A stretch of DNA of 64,000 nt, from positions 62,001-126,000 of the forward strand of contig CAZAQV010000011.1 in assembly GCA_964487255.1 (NCBI GenBank), in the 5' to 3' direction. The DNA is from CAZAQV01 sp964487255 (GTDB lineage: Bacteria > Myxococcota_A > Polyangia > Polyangiales > CAZAQV01). The notes under the pieces are model-generated. The model was not told the origin of the DNA. It made no database searches and saw only the letters and a list, made by a program, of their open reading frames with translations. Each line of letters opens with the position of its first letter. The first letter of the stretch is position 1. Of this stretch, positions 25,406 through 33,979 are shown piece after piece. A program made the position numbers and the translations under genes.

Positions 25406-26763
25406 CAAACAGCCTCGCCTCGGCTGTGGCTCAGCACAAGAGGCGGAACAAACTCGCTATCGAACGATGCGGCGCTGATGTTCTCTCGCACCCACTCCAA
25501 GGCGCGACCCTCGTCGATCCATTGCATCAGAATATTGTGCTCCCAGCGCCGACCCAGTAGATTGAAGCCGGTAACTCGTCCAGCCTTGCTCAGGATTCGT
25601 GTCGTGCTGCGCACGTCGCCCGTCTCTTCGTAAAAGAAGGTTTCGGCTTGCCTATCGTGAACGTCACCCACGGTGGTGTATTCGATGTCCATGAACTTGG
25701 CCGAGTTGTACCAAACACCGCGCTCATATTGTTTCGCCTCGCCCACCAAGTTGTGAGCAGCGACGCGGCCTTGCTCGCGGGATGTGTACCAAAGCTGTTC
25801 GGGGGCGACGCGGCCACTTGCCCAGCGAACGGAGGCGCAGTCACCAGCCGCGTAGATGTCAGTCTCGCTCGTTTGTTGGTGCGCATCGACTAGGATTCCG
25901 CCGTGCTCGTCGAGTTGTACGGAAGATTGAGACAACCAGGCGGTATTTGGGACGACGCCAATGGCGACGACGCACAAGTTGGATTCGTAGCGCGCTTGGT
26001 TGGTGATAATCGCGCTTAGCTCGCCCTTCGTCGATTCCATTCGCTCAACTTCGTGATCGAGATGCACACGAACACCGTGTGCTTCCAATCGAGATTTGAT
26101 CCAATTCGCTTCTCGATGGTCGAGCGCCATCGGCCAAAACCATTCTTCTCGAATGAAAAAGTCTGGCGTGAGTCCAGCCGCCACGAAACATTCGATGGCT
26201 TCGATGCCGATCAAACCGCCTCCGACGACCGATGGCCGGACGGGGCCAGCGTGCTGTCGCACCTTTCGCTGCTGATACGGCGAGTCGGAGCGTGGCACGC
26301 TTTGGAGCGCGTCTGCGTTGGGTGGCCGGCCCGCGAAGCTTGGTTCGCCATGAAGTTCATGCTCAAGCCACTCGAGGTCTTGGAGCGTGACGAAGTGGCC
26401 AACGCCGACCGCATCGGAGCCGGGCCAAGGCGCACGCCGCGGCTTGGACCCACATGCGATGAGAAGCTTGTCGTACTTGAGCGTGCCGCCGCACGCGAGG
26501 CTTAGCTGACGCGCGCTCGGATTGAGGTCGCGCACGCGGTCGCGCACGCGTCGAAAGTTGAAGCGTTCGTAGGCGTCACGTTCGAGGGGCTCGATGTCGC
26601 GGTGGCTCATTTGGCCGCAGAGCACCCACATCAGCGCGGTGCGTGAGAAGAAGTTGTCGGACTCCTCGGAGACGATGGTGAGTTGTGCGCTCGGATCATG
26701 TTCTCGCACTGCGAGCGCGGCTTCCATGCCCGCCACGCCGTTTCCGATGACCACCAAGTTCAC
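25405..26763 (-). CDS. FAD/NAD(P)-dependent pyridine nucleotide-disulfide-type oxidoreductase
   Basis: A 452-residue flavoprotein. The FAD motif is at the N-terminus (VVIGNGVAGMEAALAVREHD), a second Rossmann motif SVVGGGLIGIEAIECF lies at about 183-198, and the FAD-closing motif IYAAGDCASVRW at about 305. The fold matches the rubredoxin-reductase/NirB-type family. An insertion of about 40 residues (HGEPSFAGRPPNADALQSVP onward) sits before the second nucleotide motif, and a C-terminal extension of over 100 residues follows the last FAD motif. No redox-active CxxC pair is seen. The start is GTG 26763. It is coupled to the polyferredoxin gene. A large palindrome lies 46 bases upstream. Confidence 0.83.
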   Translation of the reverse strand: MNLVVIGNGVAGMEAALAVREHDPSAQLTIVSEESDNFFSRTALMWVLCGQMSHRDIEPLERDAYERFNFRRVRDRVRDLNPSARQLSLACGGTLKYDKLLIACGSKPRRAPWPGSDAVGVGHFVTLQDLEWLEHELHGEPSFAGRPPNADALQSVPRSDSPYQQRKVRQHAGPVRPSVVGGGLIGIEAIECFVAAGLTPDFFIREEWFWPMALDHREANWIKSRLEAHGVRVHLDHEVERMESTKGELSAIITNQARYESNLCVVAIGVVPNTAWLSQSSVQLDEHGGILVDAHQQTSETDIYAAGDCASVRWASGRVAPEQLWYTSREQGRVAAHNLVGEAKQYERGVWYNSAKFMDIEYTTVGDVHDRQAETFFYEETGDVRSTTRILSKAGRVTGFNLLGRRWEHNILMQWIDEGRALEWVRENISAASFDSEFVPPLVLSHSRGEAV

Positions 26764-26808
26764 GTTCCCACCTATGCCGAGATACGCCGAAGGTTACAAA
26801 CAAAAATA

Positions 26809-26896
26809 GGGACGATCTTCTTCATTTCGTCTTTTCATGGACACGGCCTGAGCTTCGCTTGCTACAGCGAAATGACGAAATGAAGAAGATCGTCCC
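26809..26896. repeat. Large near-perfect palindrome (23-bp perfect arms)
   Basis: The arms 26809-26831 (starting GGGACGATCTTC) and 26874-26896 are perfectly complementary over 23 bases. After one T-T mismatch, pairing continues 4 more bases (TTTC 26833-26836 with GAAA 26869-26872). The 32-base loop contains a further small stem (TTCGCT/AGCGAA). It lies between a DUF2330 gene and the flavoprotein gene, both on the minus strand. The GGGACG start and the form recall REP/IS200-associated palindromes, so it may be a small mobile repeat, or a strong terminator for the DUF2330 gene. Confidence 0.85.
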
Positions 26897-26909
26897 CTTG
26901 CCTACTTGC

Positions 26910-28709
26910 CTAGCTCAATTGGCCGGAGCGGCGTCTCGTGACAAGCGCGAGGGCGAGGCCAAGACCCAGCACAGCGAGACCGAATGGCGCGCCATCTTGG
27001 TCGACGGAGCAACCACCACCCGCAAGCGAAGCGTCGACGTAGGGGTCAGGCTCAGGAACCGTGACCTCACGCCCAGCCTCGATTTCAATAGCGGGAAGCC
27101 GCGAGTTGTAGAAACGGCTTGGTACCGCGACGATGGGCTCTTGGCACTCGGTCACGCGCGTGCTGTCGACGAAACCACCGGTCGCCACCATGCCTTGGTC
27201 GCAGACGCAGGTTGGCGTCAGGTTGACCGCCACGCAGCGGCCCGAAGAACCACAGCTAAAGTCGACACAGGGGTCGGGCAGGGGGTTCGCCCCGTCGTCG
27301 TCGCGGTCACCCGGATTCAAAAAGGACATGCGCTGGTCTTGGCACACGACGCCGTCGTTACCGTCGGCGTCGACGGTTGCGCGCGCCGTTGCTCCGGGGA
27401 CACAACCGCAGCCTGCGACGAGACCGTTATCGGTCTGAACGTCGCGACAGATGCCGCCTGCACCGCACGTCGCGAAGTCGCACGGCGTGGTGGTTTCTGG
27501 CAACGTCTCGGGCCACTGCTCCTCATCCACCCACGGGCACATGTCGCGTCCGTTGACGTAGCGCTCGAGCTGGATGGTGTTGGCCACATCGCCGCCCGCG
27601 ACCCGCTTGAAGGTCGGATCCGACGCCATCTCTTCGGCCGAAACGCGAGTGTAAAGTCGTGTCAGGTAGGTCGCGCCGTCCATCATACCCAAGAGTGCGT
27701 CGATGTTCTCAAGCGTCGCTTCCTGTTGCATGCGCCACTCTCCCTCGTCGCCGCTCTGAGCGAGGCTTTGCTCGATATTCTCTTTCTGGCGACGCAGAAG
27801 CTCAAGGTATTGCTCGGTGCTCCCGGCCATCTGCGTGACCCATCCCTGACCGCCTGCTGCGTCGACGGCTTCGGCGACAAGCTTCGTGTAGTTCGTCTGA
27901 AGCGGACCCCAGAAGCTTTGTGCGTCTTGATAACTCCAAACAATTTGCTTTGGATCAATGCTGAGGTTCTGCCAGTTCGCGCCGCCGTAGCGCATGTCTC
28001 CGAGTACAAAAATCGCGAGGCTCATCTCGGGCTCTGCCGCAATAGCCGTGAGGCGAAGAGGAATGCTCGGTACTTCGCCGGGCAAGGTCAGCTTGAAGGG
28101 CTGAATGTCTTCGACGCCTGCGCCTGCAACGAGTTTGAGCGCAAGAAACTTCATGCCTTCGTTGATGTACAGTTCCACAATTTTCTGCATGCTCGTACCG
28201 ACACGATAGCCGTTGCTGACGAGCCAGGTGTGAAGCGCTTTGGCATCGTTCGACTCAACCACAGCGGCTTCGTAGTTTCCAACTTGTTGTTGGATGTGGA
28301 CGATAACGTCGCCGCCTGCGCTAGGAGGTTGATTTCCGTCTCCTCCACCGTCGCTTGCCGCCTCTGCGTAAAGCAGATCACCGAAGCAATCTTGCGGTTG
28401 CAAAAACTGTGGGCCCGTCCTGGCGTCGAGGCCGACCATGGCCGCGAGTGGGAATGTCGCCAGGCTGTTCGGGTCTGGTACTTCGGGAAGGGGAAGCACC
28501 CAGGCGAAGTCTTCGGCTGCGCCTTGATATTGAATTTGGACCGCCATCGAAACGGTCTTGTTGGGATGGACGCGGAAGATGATGCGCTCCGCGGTTTGGT
28601 CGACGGGTTGGAACCCGCAGAAAAAACCACCGCACGCATTTGCCGCGCTAGGTATGGAGAGCAGGGCGACGCTTAGCGCGACGGCCGCTCCAGTGATTTT
28701 CGTTTTCAT
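26910..28709 (-). CDS. DUF2330 protein with MYXO-CTERM-like tail
   Basis: A 599-residue secreted protein. A cleavable signal peptide (AAVALSVALLSIPSAANA) leads straight into the DUF2330 motif CGGFFCGFQPVDQTAERIIF. The domain continues with FAWVLPLPEVPDPNSLA, IPLRLTAIAAEPEM and LTRLYTRVSAEEMASDP. Cys-rich EGF-like segments follow (CDFATCGAGGICRD, CVDFSCGSSGRCVAVNLTPT). The end reads GGGCSV, a hydrophobic span and RRRSGQ, the layout of the MYXO-CTERM sorting signal, so it should be processed and attached at the cell surface. Function is unknown. A good ribosome site (CAGGAG) precedes ATG 28709. It is a tandem paralogue of the next gene. Confidence 0.88.
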   Translation of the reverse strand: MKTKITGAAVALSVALLSIPSAANACGGFFCGFQPVDQTAERIIFRVHPNKTVSMAVQIQYQGAAEDFAWVLPLPEVPDPNSLATFPLAAMVGLDARTGPQFLQPQDCFGDLLYAEAASDGGGDGNQPPSAGGDVIVHIQQQVGNYEAAVVESNDAKALHTWLVSNGYRVGTSMQKIVELYINEGMKFLALKLVAGAGVEDIQPFKLTLPGEVPSIPLRLTAIAAEPEMSLAIFVLGDMRYGGANWQNLSIDPKQIVWSYQDAQSFWGPLQTNYTKLVAEAVDAAGGQGWVTQMAGSTEQYLELLRRQKENIEQSLAQSGDEGEWRMQQEATLENIDALLGMMDGATYLTRLYTRVSAEEMASDPTFKRVAGGDVANTIQLERYVNGRDMCPWVDEEQWPETLPETTTPCDFATCGAGGICRDVQTDNGLVAGCGCVPGATARATVDADGNDGVVCQDQRMSFLNPGDRDDDGANPLPDPCVDFSCGSSGRCVAVNLTPTCVCDQGMVATGGFVDSTRVTECQEPIVAVPSRFYNSRLPAIEIEAGREVTVPEPDPYVDASLAGGGCSVDQDGAPFGLAVLGLGLALALVTRRRSGQLS

Positions 28710-28785
28710 TTGGCAAACTCCTGTGAGGTTGGTTGGGTTGGTGTTGATGGTTAAGCCAACGGTCTAAGAAAAGTGCGTCGCGCGG

Positions 28786-30525
28786 CTATGCGCGCGACCG
28801 GCGCCGCCGAGCGAGTGCGAGAAGGGTAAGAAGGATAAGCGACGCCCCGCTCGGCGTGCCCGCGTCTAGGCTACAGCCAGTGGCCGAGATTTCGTCTTGG
28901 GGAAGGCGGTCTCCAGGCATCGCCTGAATGTCACGGACAGCGGCGATCTCCATCACTTCGGGTAGTGTCCCGTCGTAGAACGTGTCGTAGACCGGCAGTT
29001 CGGGTGAAGAGCAGGTCACGGTGCTCGTGGGGATGCTGCCCGATGCGTCAAGGCCGCCCACCGCGACGCGACCCTTGGCGCAAACGCAGGTTGGGCGCAT
29101 GTTAATGGCGACGCATTCGCCGCCTTCACCACAGCTAAAGCCGGCGCACGGGTCGGCCAGCGGGGTCTCGTCGGGGCTCTGTTGGTCACCTGGGTTGACG
29201 AACGAAACGCGTTGGTCCTGACACACCGTTGAAGCCGTGCCCGCCGACGAAAGCGCATTGCGAGCGCTCGCACCGGGCAAGCAGGCGCAGGCTGCGACCA
29301 GTGAGCCGGTGTTCTCGTCGATGGCGGGACGACAGGTGCCAGCTGCGCCGCACGTCGCGACGTCGCATGGGTTTTGGCGCTGAATCCATGGACACATGTC
29401 TTGGCCGTCTACGTAGCGCGCAAGTTGCACGGTGCGATTCACGTCTTCACCATCGATGCGCTTAAAGATGGGATCGCTTTGCATTTCCTCTGCTGAGAGT
29501 CGCGCGTACAGCCGCGTGACATAGCTTGAGTTTTCGATCATGGCTTTGAGCTTGGCGTGACCCTCGGTCACATTCTCTCCAAGCCACTGGTTTTGCGGGT
29601 CGGCGTTGAAAGTGACGTTGTCGATAATGCCCTGTGCATTACCGGCAAACTCGGTCACCCAGCCGAGACCGCCTGCCTGGTCAATCTTTTTGGCCACGGT
29701 GGCGAAGTAACCCACCGAGCTAAAACCGCCGAAGTCGTTGGCGACCCAAGGGATCTCGCTGCCTTTAGCTTCGATGTCGGGCCAGTTGGCGGGACCGAAG
29801 CGGCGGTCGGCGAAAATGTGGATGATAAGCCCCATCTCGGGCTCGGCTGCGATGGCGGTCATGCGCAGCGGAATCGAAGGCGCTTCGCCCGGAAGCGTAA
29901 ATGCGAAAGGCGCAATGTCTGTCACATCGGCGCTGTCCTGAAGTTTGAGCGCCAGAAACTTCTTCCCTTCTTCGGTGTAGAGCTTGATGAAAGGCTCCAT
30001 CACCGGCGTGACGCGGTAGCCATTGTCCTTGAGCCAGGCGACCAAGGCGGCGGGATCCGTTGATTCGACGGCTGCAGCGGTAAACGGGCCGACATTCTTC
30101 ACGAAGCCGACGTCCACGCCTGCGTCTTCTGCCCCGGCGGACGGTAGTGCGAACGAGTCCGAGTCGCGATTGCGTGCAGCGGCAGCGCGTTGACACTCCT
30201 CGGGTACGACGAAGTTCGGGTTCGTCATCTGCTCGACCGTGCCGAACACCGACGTGTCGAGCACCTCGAGCGAGTCGGGGTCGGGCACCTCACCGAGCGG
30301 CAAGATCCACGCAAAGTCCTCTGCACTTCCCGTGTAAGTAATCTGCACCGCCATCGAGGTCGTGCCATCTGGATTGGCCACGAAAATAATGCGCTCGGCG
30401 CTTTGGTCGACGGGCTGCGTGTTGCAGAAGAAGCCTCCGCAGGCGGCGGCTGGGGAAGCGGATGCGACACCAAGCCCGAGTGCGGTGATGGTTGCGAGTA
30501 AGGTTTTATTCACCGTGTTGTTCAT
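28786..30525 (-). CDS. DUF2330 protein, tandem paralogue with MYXO-CTERM-like tail
   Basis: A 579-residue secreted protein. The signal peptide ends ASASPAAA and runs into CGGFFCNTQPVDQSAERIIF. The same DUF2330 landmarks as the neighbour follow (FAWILPLGEVPDPDSLEV, IPLRMTAIAAEPEM, VTRLYARLSAEEMQSDPIF), then the Cys-rich segments CDVATCGAAGTC and CAGFSCGEGGEC. The tail ATGCSLDAGTPSG, hydrophobic span and RRRRSRA is a MYXO-CTERM-like sorting signal. The two genes are 76 bases apart on one strand and probably arose by tandem duplication, with middle regions now clearly diverged. Role unknown. Confidence 0.88.
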   Translation of the reverse strand: MNNTVNKTLLATITALGLGVASASPAAACGGFFCNTQPVDQSAERIIFVANPDGTTSMAVQITYTGSAEDFAWILPLGEVPDPDSLEVLDTSVFGTVEQMTNPNFVVPEECQRAAAARNRDSDSFALPSAGAEDAGVDVGFVKNVGPFTAAAVESTDPAALVAWLKDNGYRVTPVMEPFIKLYTEEGKKFLALKLQDSADVTDIAPFAFTLPGEAPSIPLRMTAIAAEPEMGLIIHIFADRRFGPANWPDIEAKGSEIPWVANDFGGFSSVGYFATVAKKIDQAGGLGWVTEFAGNAQGIIDNVTFNADPQNQWLGENVTEGHAKLKAMIENSSYVTRLYARLSAEEMQSDPIFKRIDGEDVNRTVQLARYVDGQDMCPWIQRQNPCDVATCGAAGTCRPAIDENTGSLVAACACLPGASARNALSSAGTASTVCQDQRVSFVNPGDQQSPDETPLADPCAGFSCGEGGECVAINMRPTCVCAKGRVAVGGLDASGSIPTSTVTCSSPELPVYDTFYDGTLPEVMEIAAVRDIQAMPGDRLPQDEISATGCSLDAGTPSGASLILLTLLALARRRRSRA

Positions 30526-30565
30526 TGTTATTGGCTCTTCTTTCGGTCGATCTTCTGGCGTGAAG

Positions 30566-31087
30566 CTATTTGGTGATGCACTCGGGTAGGTCCTCTCCGG
30601 TGGGTATCAAGTAGCGCTCGACGATCGCGTGTCGGTTGTGTTGGTCGACGACGGAAACCTGCATCCTCAGCATCTTTCCTGCGAAGCAGCCCGGGCGGGC
30701 GATCACGGCCGGCCAACCAATGAACTCGGACTGGACGTCGGTGGCTTCGGAGGGGTGGAGCGTGAGCGTCACGTTGCTCTCTTGTGGTTCGCTGCTGTCG
30801 TCCGCCAGCTGCGTCTCGATCGATAGCTGTGCATTACCGGTGGCCATGTCCGCCGAGCGCACGCTGACCCAGACGTGAAACCCGCCCTGCGCGCCGCGAA
30901 TGAGCGGTAGCTCGTCGCCGTCCTCGAAGGGCTCGTACTGCCACTCGCCGGTGCCGACTTCGAGTTCCCCCATCGTGGCGCATGTGCCCTCGTCCTCGCA
31001 GGTCGGCTCTGTGCAGCCGCCAAGCGCAGCGACTGAAAGCGCGCACCGCAACGAGAGGCCAAATCGGGATGGGCAGGAGAAGGTCAT
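30566..31087 (-). CDS. Lipoprotein of unknown function
   Basis: A 173-residue protein from ATG 31087 (MTFSCPSRFGLSLRCALSVA) with lipobox AALGGC at about residue 25. The mature part starts TEPTCEDEGTCATMGELEVG and looks like a single beta-sandwich (PLIRGAQGGFHVWVSVRS, VTLTLHPSEATDVQ, MLRMQVSVVDQHNRHA). The frame is open 63 codons upstream, but that extension lacks signal features and the lipobox decides the start. It lies 40 bases upstream of the second DUF2330 gene on the same strand. I recognise no family. Confidence 0.7.
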   Translation of the reverse strand: MTFSCPSRFGLSLRCALSVAALGGCTEPTCEDEGTCATMGELEVGTGEWQYEPFEDGDELPLIRGAQGGFHVWVSVRSADMATGNAQLSIETQLADDSSEPQESNVTLTLHPSEATDVQSEFIGWPAVIARPGCFAGKMLRMQVSVVDQHNRHAIVERYLIPTGEDLPECITK

Positions 31088-31356
31088 CCGGGCATAGATA
31101 AAGCGAATCTCGTGCCAGCGCCGCTTCGATCTGCCTATTGAAAGGAAATAACTTTGCGAAAACAAGTTCTTGGGCGGATGCCTAGCACCTCCGCCAGCAG
31201 CGTCCATGACAAGCAAGATATCGAACTGGGCGGATCCGCCCACCGAGCTTCGTGGCTGACTGGCGCACGCTGGCACATGTCAACTGCGCGCTGCTCATGA
31301 CGACGGTTCGCTCGAGGCTCTTTTGATCGGCGCAAACGTGCGCATCTCGAGCGGGT

Positions 31357-33771
31357 TTAGCGCGACCAAGGCGATATAGATATAGGTCCGTGCGGTTTCG
31401 TTGCGCAATGACTGGCATGCTCTGGTTCGCGCAGGCTCCAGTGCTCTGCGTCGCTGTAGAGTGTGACGCCGCCATTTTGAGCCGTCACCAACACGCATGC
31501 AGTCGTCTTCCAGCGCTCGACGACATCGGGGTGCGGGTGTCCGAAGCGGTTGGCGCCGCCGACTGAGATGATGGCCAGTGCGGGGTCCACCGCCGCGACA
31601 AAGGGGTGGCTGCTCGAAGTGCGTGAACCGTGATGGGGAACCTTGACGATGTCGGCGTGCAGGTCAACGCCTGCTGTGAGCAAGTGCTCCTCGGCTTTGC
31701 GCTCGATATCGCCCGCAAAGAGGATGCTCCGTTTTCCGTGCACAACACGCAGGACCAGCGAGGCGTCGTTGAGTGAGTCAAGTGCGCTCGGGCGTTCGCA
31801 CGGTGCGAGTACCTCAAAGGTGAGCCCGATGCGGTCTTGAACTTGCCCGCATAGCTCGGCGGCGAGTCGGACGCGGGTGCCCTTGGCGCGTGCCCGGCTG
31901 AGTAGGTCGCGGAAGTCCGCACTCTCCGCGGGGTGGTCGACCGCGGGGAGCCACAGCTCTTTGACGTGAATGTGGTTCGCCACCGCGTGCCACGAGGCGT
32001 AGTGGTCCGGGTGCGCATGCGAGATGACGAGAAGTTCGAGGGTCCGGACCTGTTGCGCTCGCAAGCTGTGGCTGACCGCGTCGTTTCGCGTCCATGGTTG
32101 GGCATCGTCGCCGAAGCGTACGCTGCGTCCCATGTCGACCATCGCGAACTGCGTGCCATGTCGAATCAGTGTCGCATCACCTTGTCCGACGTCGAGGACG
32201 CGCACTTCGAGTTCCGCCCCAACGTACGAAGAGAGTTTCGCTTCCAGCGGCGTCCACGTAGCCGCGATTGCGAACCCGAGCAGTGCCACCCAGCGTAATC
32301 GCCCTCCGCAGAAGAAGGCAATACACACAAGGCCGATGGCGAGCACTTCACTGGTGCTCAGTGCGCGCGTTTCGATCGTTGGCGCGCGCTCGGCGAGCGT
32401 GCATGCGACAAGGAGTAGGTCGCGAAGTCCGGAACTTACGGCGGCCGTGTAGGCGCCTTGTCCCAGCGCGCTCAGTAGAAGTTGGAGGTAGGCGAAGGGT
32501 ACGAGGACGAGGCTGCTAAAAGGCACGAACAGCACGTTGCTCAGTGCCCCAATCCACGCCAGCTGGCCAAAGCAGGAAAGCACGACCGGTGTGGTAGCGA
32601 CAGTGATGCGTGTCGACAAAGACGTCGCCTGTCGGACTCTAAAGATCCAGCGGCGGAGCGTGCCGTGTGACGCGGACGGAGTATCCTGTCTGGCGTGTGC
32701 GAGTACGAGACATGCCAAGTAGGACAAGGCAAAAGCGGGGCGCTTGAGGAGCGATGTGTCGTACGTCGCGGCGAGCAGCGGGAGCACCATCAAAGCCGCT
32801 TTTGCACAAGGGCGAAAGCCAAGCATTAGGGCGAAGTGAGCGCCTGCGACCATCCACGAAGCGCGCAGGGCGCTTGGTGAGCCGCCGGCAAGCAAGCCGT
32901 GCATGAGCGTCAACGGAATCACAAGGCCGTGGCATGCGCGCCGCAAATCGAAGGCGTGCAGCCAGCCTAGGAGCGAGCCGAGTCCCAGGACGACGCGTCG
33001 CAAGAACCAAAGTGCGATGAAGCTGACGACGCCAATGTGTAGGCCCGAGACCGCGAGCACATGCGCTGCACCTGATTTTCGTACGCGTTCGGCGTCGCGC
33101 GGGTCGATGAGCCCTTGGTCGCCAAGCGTGAGTGCAGAGACGAACGCCGCGGTTTGGGTATCGAGGTCGCGATGAAGTTTGGCACGTAGGCTTGCTCGAG
33201 CGTCGTGTAGCCACACGGCGACGTCTTGCGTTTGCACGCGGGATGGGTCGCCGACAAGGCGTGCGTGCCCATGTGCGCGCGGCGGCCACTCGAGCGGTTG
33301 CGAGACGTTTTGGGGCGTGGGCCAAGGGCGGATATCAAGCAGTACTCGGGCACGCGTTCCTGGCGCGAACTCGAACCCTCGAACCCAGATCCGCGCGCTG
33401 CTCGGAACGCGCTCCTGATCTGCGAGTCTCTGTCCCCGCTCGACGCGAACCAGCGCGTGCGTCGATGCGTTACCGCCTTCGCTTCGGACCTGTGTGCTGA
33501 TCACTGTAACGTCTGCAACGGCGAGACCCGCAGGCACTGCGATACGCGTTTCGCTTACGGTGGGCAGCTGCCAGCTGACCAACGTTGCGAGCGTGAGCAG
33601 GGCGGCGGTGCGGCAAGGTCGGCCAGGGTTGCGAGCGAGCAGAAGGAGCGCGACGATGAGCGCCAAAGCAAGCCCAAGCCCGAGCTCCGCGAGCGGCCAG
33701 GCTCCGACCCAACAGCCGAGCGCGGGCAGCCAATCGCTCCAGCGGTGCGTCCGATGCGGGTGGAAAGACAT
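31357..33771 (-). CDS. comEC: ComEC/Rec2-type DNA uptake channel
   Basis: An 804-residue inner-membrane protein of natural transformation that passes single-stranded DNA into the cytoplasm. N-terminal hydrophobic spans (LGLGLALALIVALLLLA) are followed by a periplasmic OB-like region. The competence domain comes next (LTLGDQGLIDPRDAERVRKS, GAAHVLAVSGLHIGVVSFIA), then many spans. The C-terminal metallo-beta-lactamase-like domain carries LDVGQGDATLIRHG, ISHAHPDHYASW, ILFAGDIERKAE and VKVPHHGSRTSS, so the metal ligands are complete. ATG 33771 is chosen; the frame is open 56 codons further but that part is unlike the family. No comEA or other competence gene is in the window. Confidence 0.92.
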   Translation of the reverse strand: MSFHPHRTHRWSDWLPALGCWVGAWPLAELGLGLALALIVALLLLARNPGRPCRTAALLTLATLVSWQLPTVSETRIAVPAGLAVADVTVISTQVRSEGGNASTHALVRVERGQRLADQERVPSSARIWVRGFEFAPGTRARVLLDIRPWPTPQNVSQPLEWPPRAHGHARLVGDPSRVQTQDVAVWLHDARASLRAKLHRDLDTQTAAFVSALTLGDQGLIDPRDAERVRKSGAAHVLAVSGLHIGVVSFIALWFLRRVVLGLGSLLGWLHAFDLRRACHGLVIPLTLMHGLLAGGSPSALRASWMVAGAHFALMLGFRPCAKAALMVLPLLAATYDTSLLKRPAFALSYLACLVLAHARQDTPSASHGTLRRWIFRVRQATSLSTRITVATTPVVLSCFGQLAWIGALSNVLFVPFSSLVLVPFAYLQLLLSALGQGAYTAAVSSGLRDLLLVACTLAERAPTIETRALSTSEVLAIGLVCIAFFCGGRLRWVALLGFAIAATWTPLEAKLSSYVGAELEVRVLDVGQGDATLIRHGTQFAMVDMGRSVRFGDDAQPWTRNDAVSHSLRAQQVRTLELLVISHAHPDHYASWHAVANHIHVKELWLPAVDHPAESADFRDLLSRARAKGTRVRLAAELCGQVQDRIGLTFEVLAPCERPSALDSLNDASLVLRVVHGKRSILFAGDIERKAEEHLLTAGVDLHADIVKVPHHGSRTSSSHPFVAAVDPALAIISVGGANRFGHPHPDVVERWKTTACVLVTAQNGGVTLYSDAEHWSLREPEHASHCATKPHGPISISPWSR

Positions 33772-33941
33772 GCTGTCCTTGCACAAGCACAGAACGTGCC
33801 CTGTAAAACCAAGTGTTATCAATGCCGCTTTGCAAAATGGGCGGCGAAATGGCGTTGCCTGGCGGCGCACGAGTTCGTTTGAAAGCGAGCTAGCGCTTGA
33901 GCTTACGTTGCTGGGCGTGCTATGGCGCCCTACAATCACTT

Positions 33942-33961
33942 TAACCCTTACGTATGGGTTA
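33942..33961. promoter_or_regulatory. Dyad operator upstream of the merR-isc operon
   Basis: TAACCCTTACGTATGGGTTA is a 20-bp dyad, symmetric except for one central pair (positions 7 and 14). It ends 18 bases before the MerR start codon, in an A/T-rich stretch with possible -10 sequences (AAGTAT or TATAGC). MerR-family regulators usually bind such dyads between the -35 and -10 boxes, so this is the probable site of autoregulation. Confidence 0.55.
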
Positions 33962-33979
33962 GTAAAAAGTATAGCAATT

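Noticed and set aside
26859..28676. 605-codon plus-strand open frame
   Set aside because: Antisense to a DUF2330 gene with signal peptide, domain motifs and sorting tail.
31088..31356. 269-bp gap searched for a tRNA or small gene
   Set aside because: Only short inverted repeats (GGGCGGATCCGCCC; GCTCGAG/CTCGAGC) are seen; no cloverleaf and no coding frame with a start signal.
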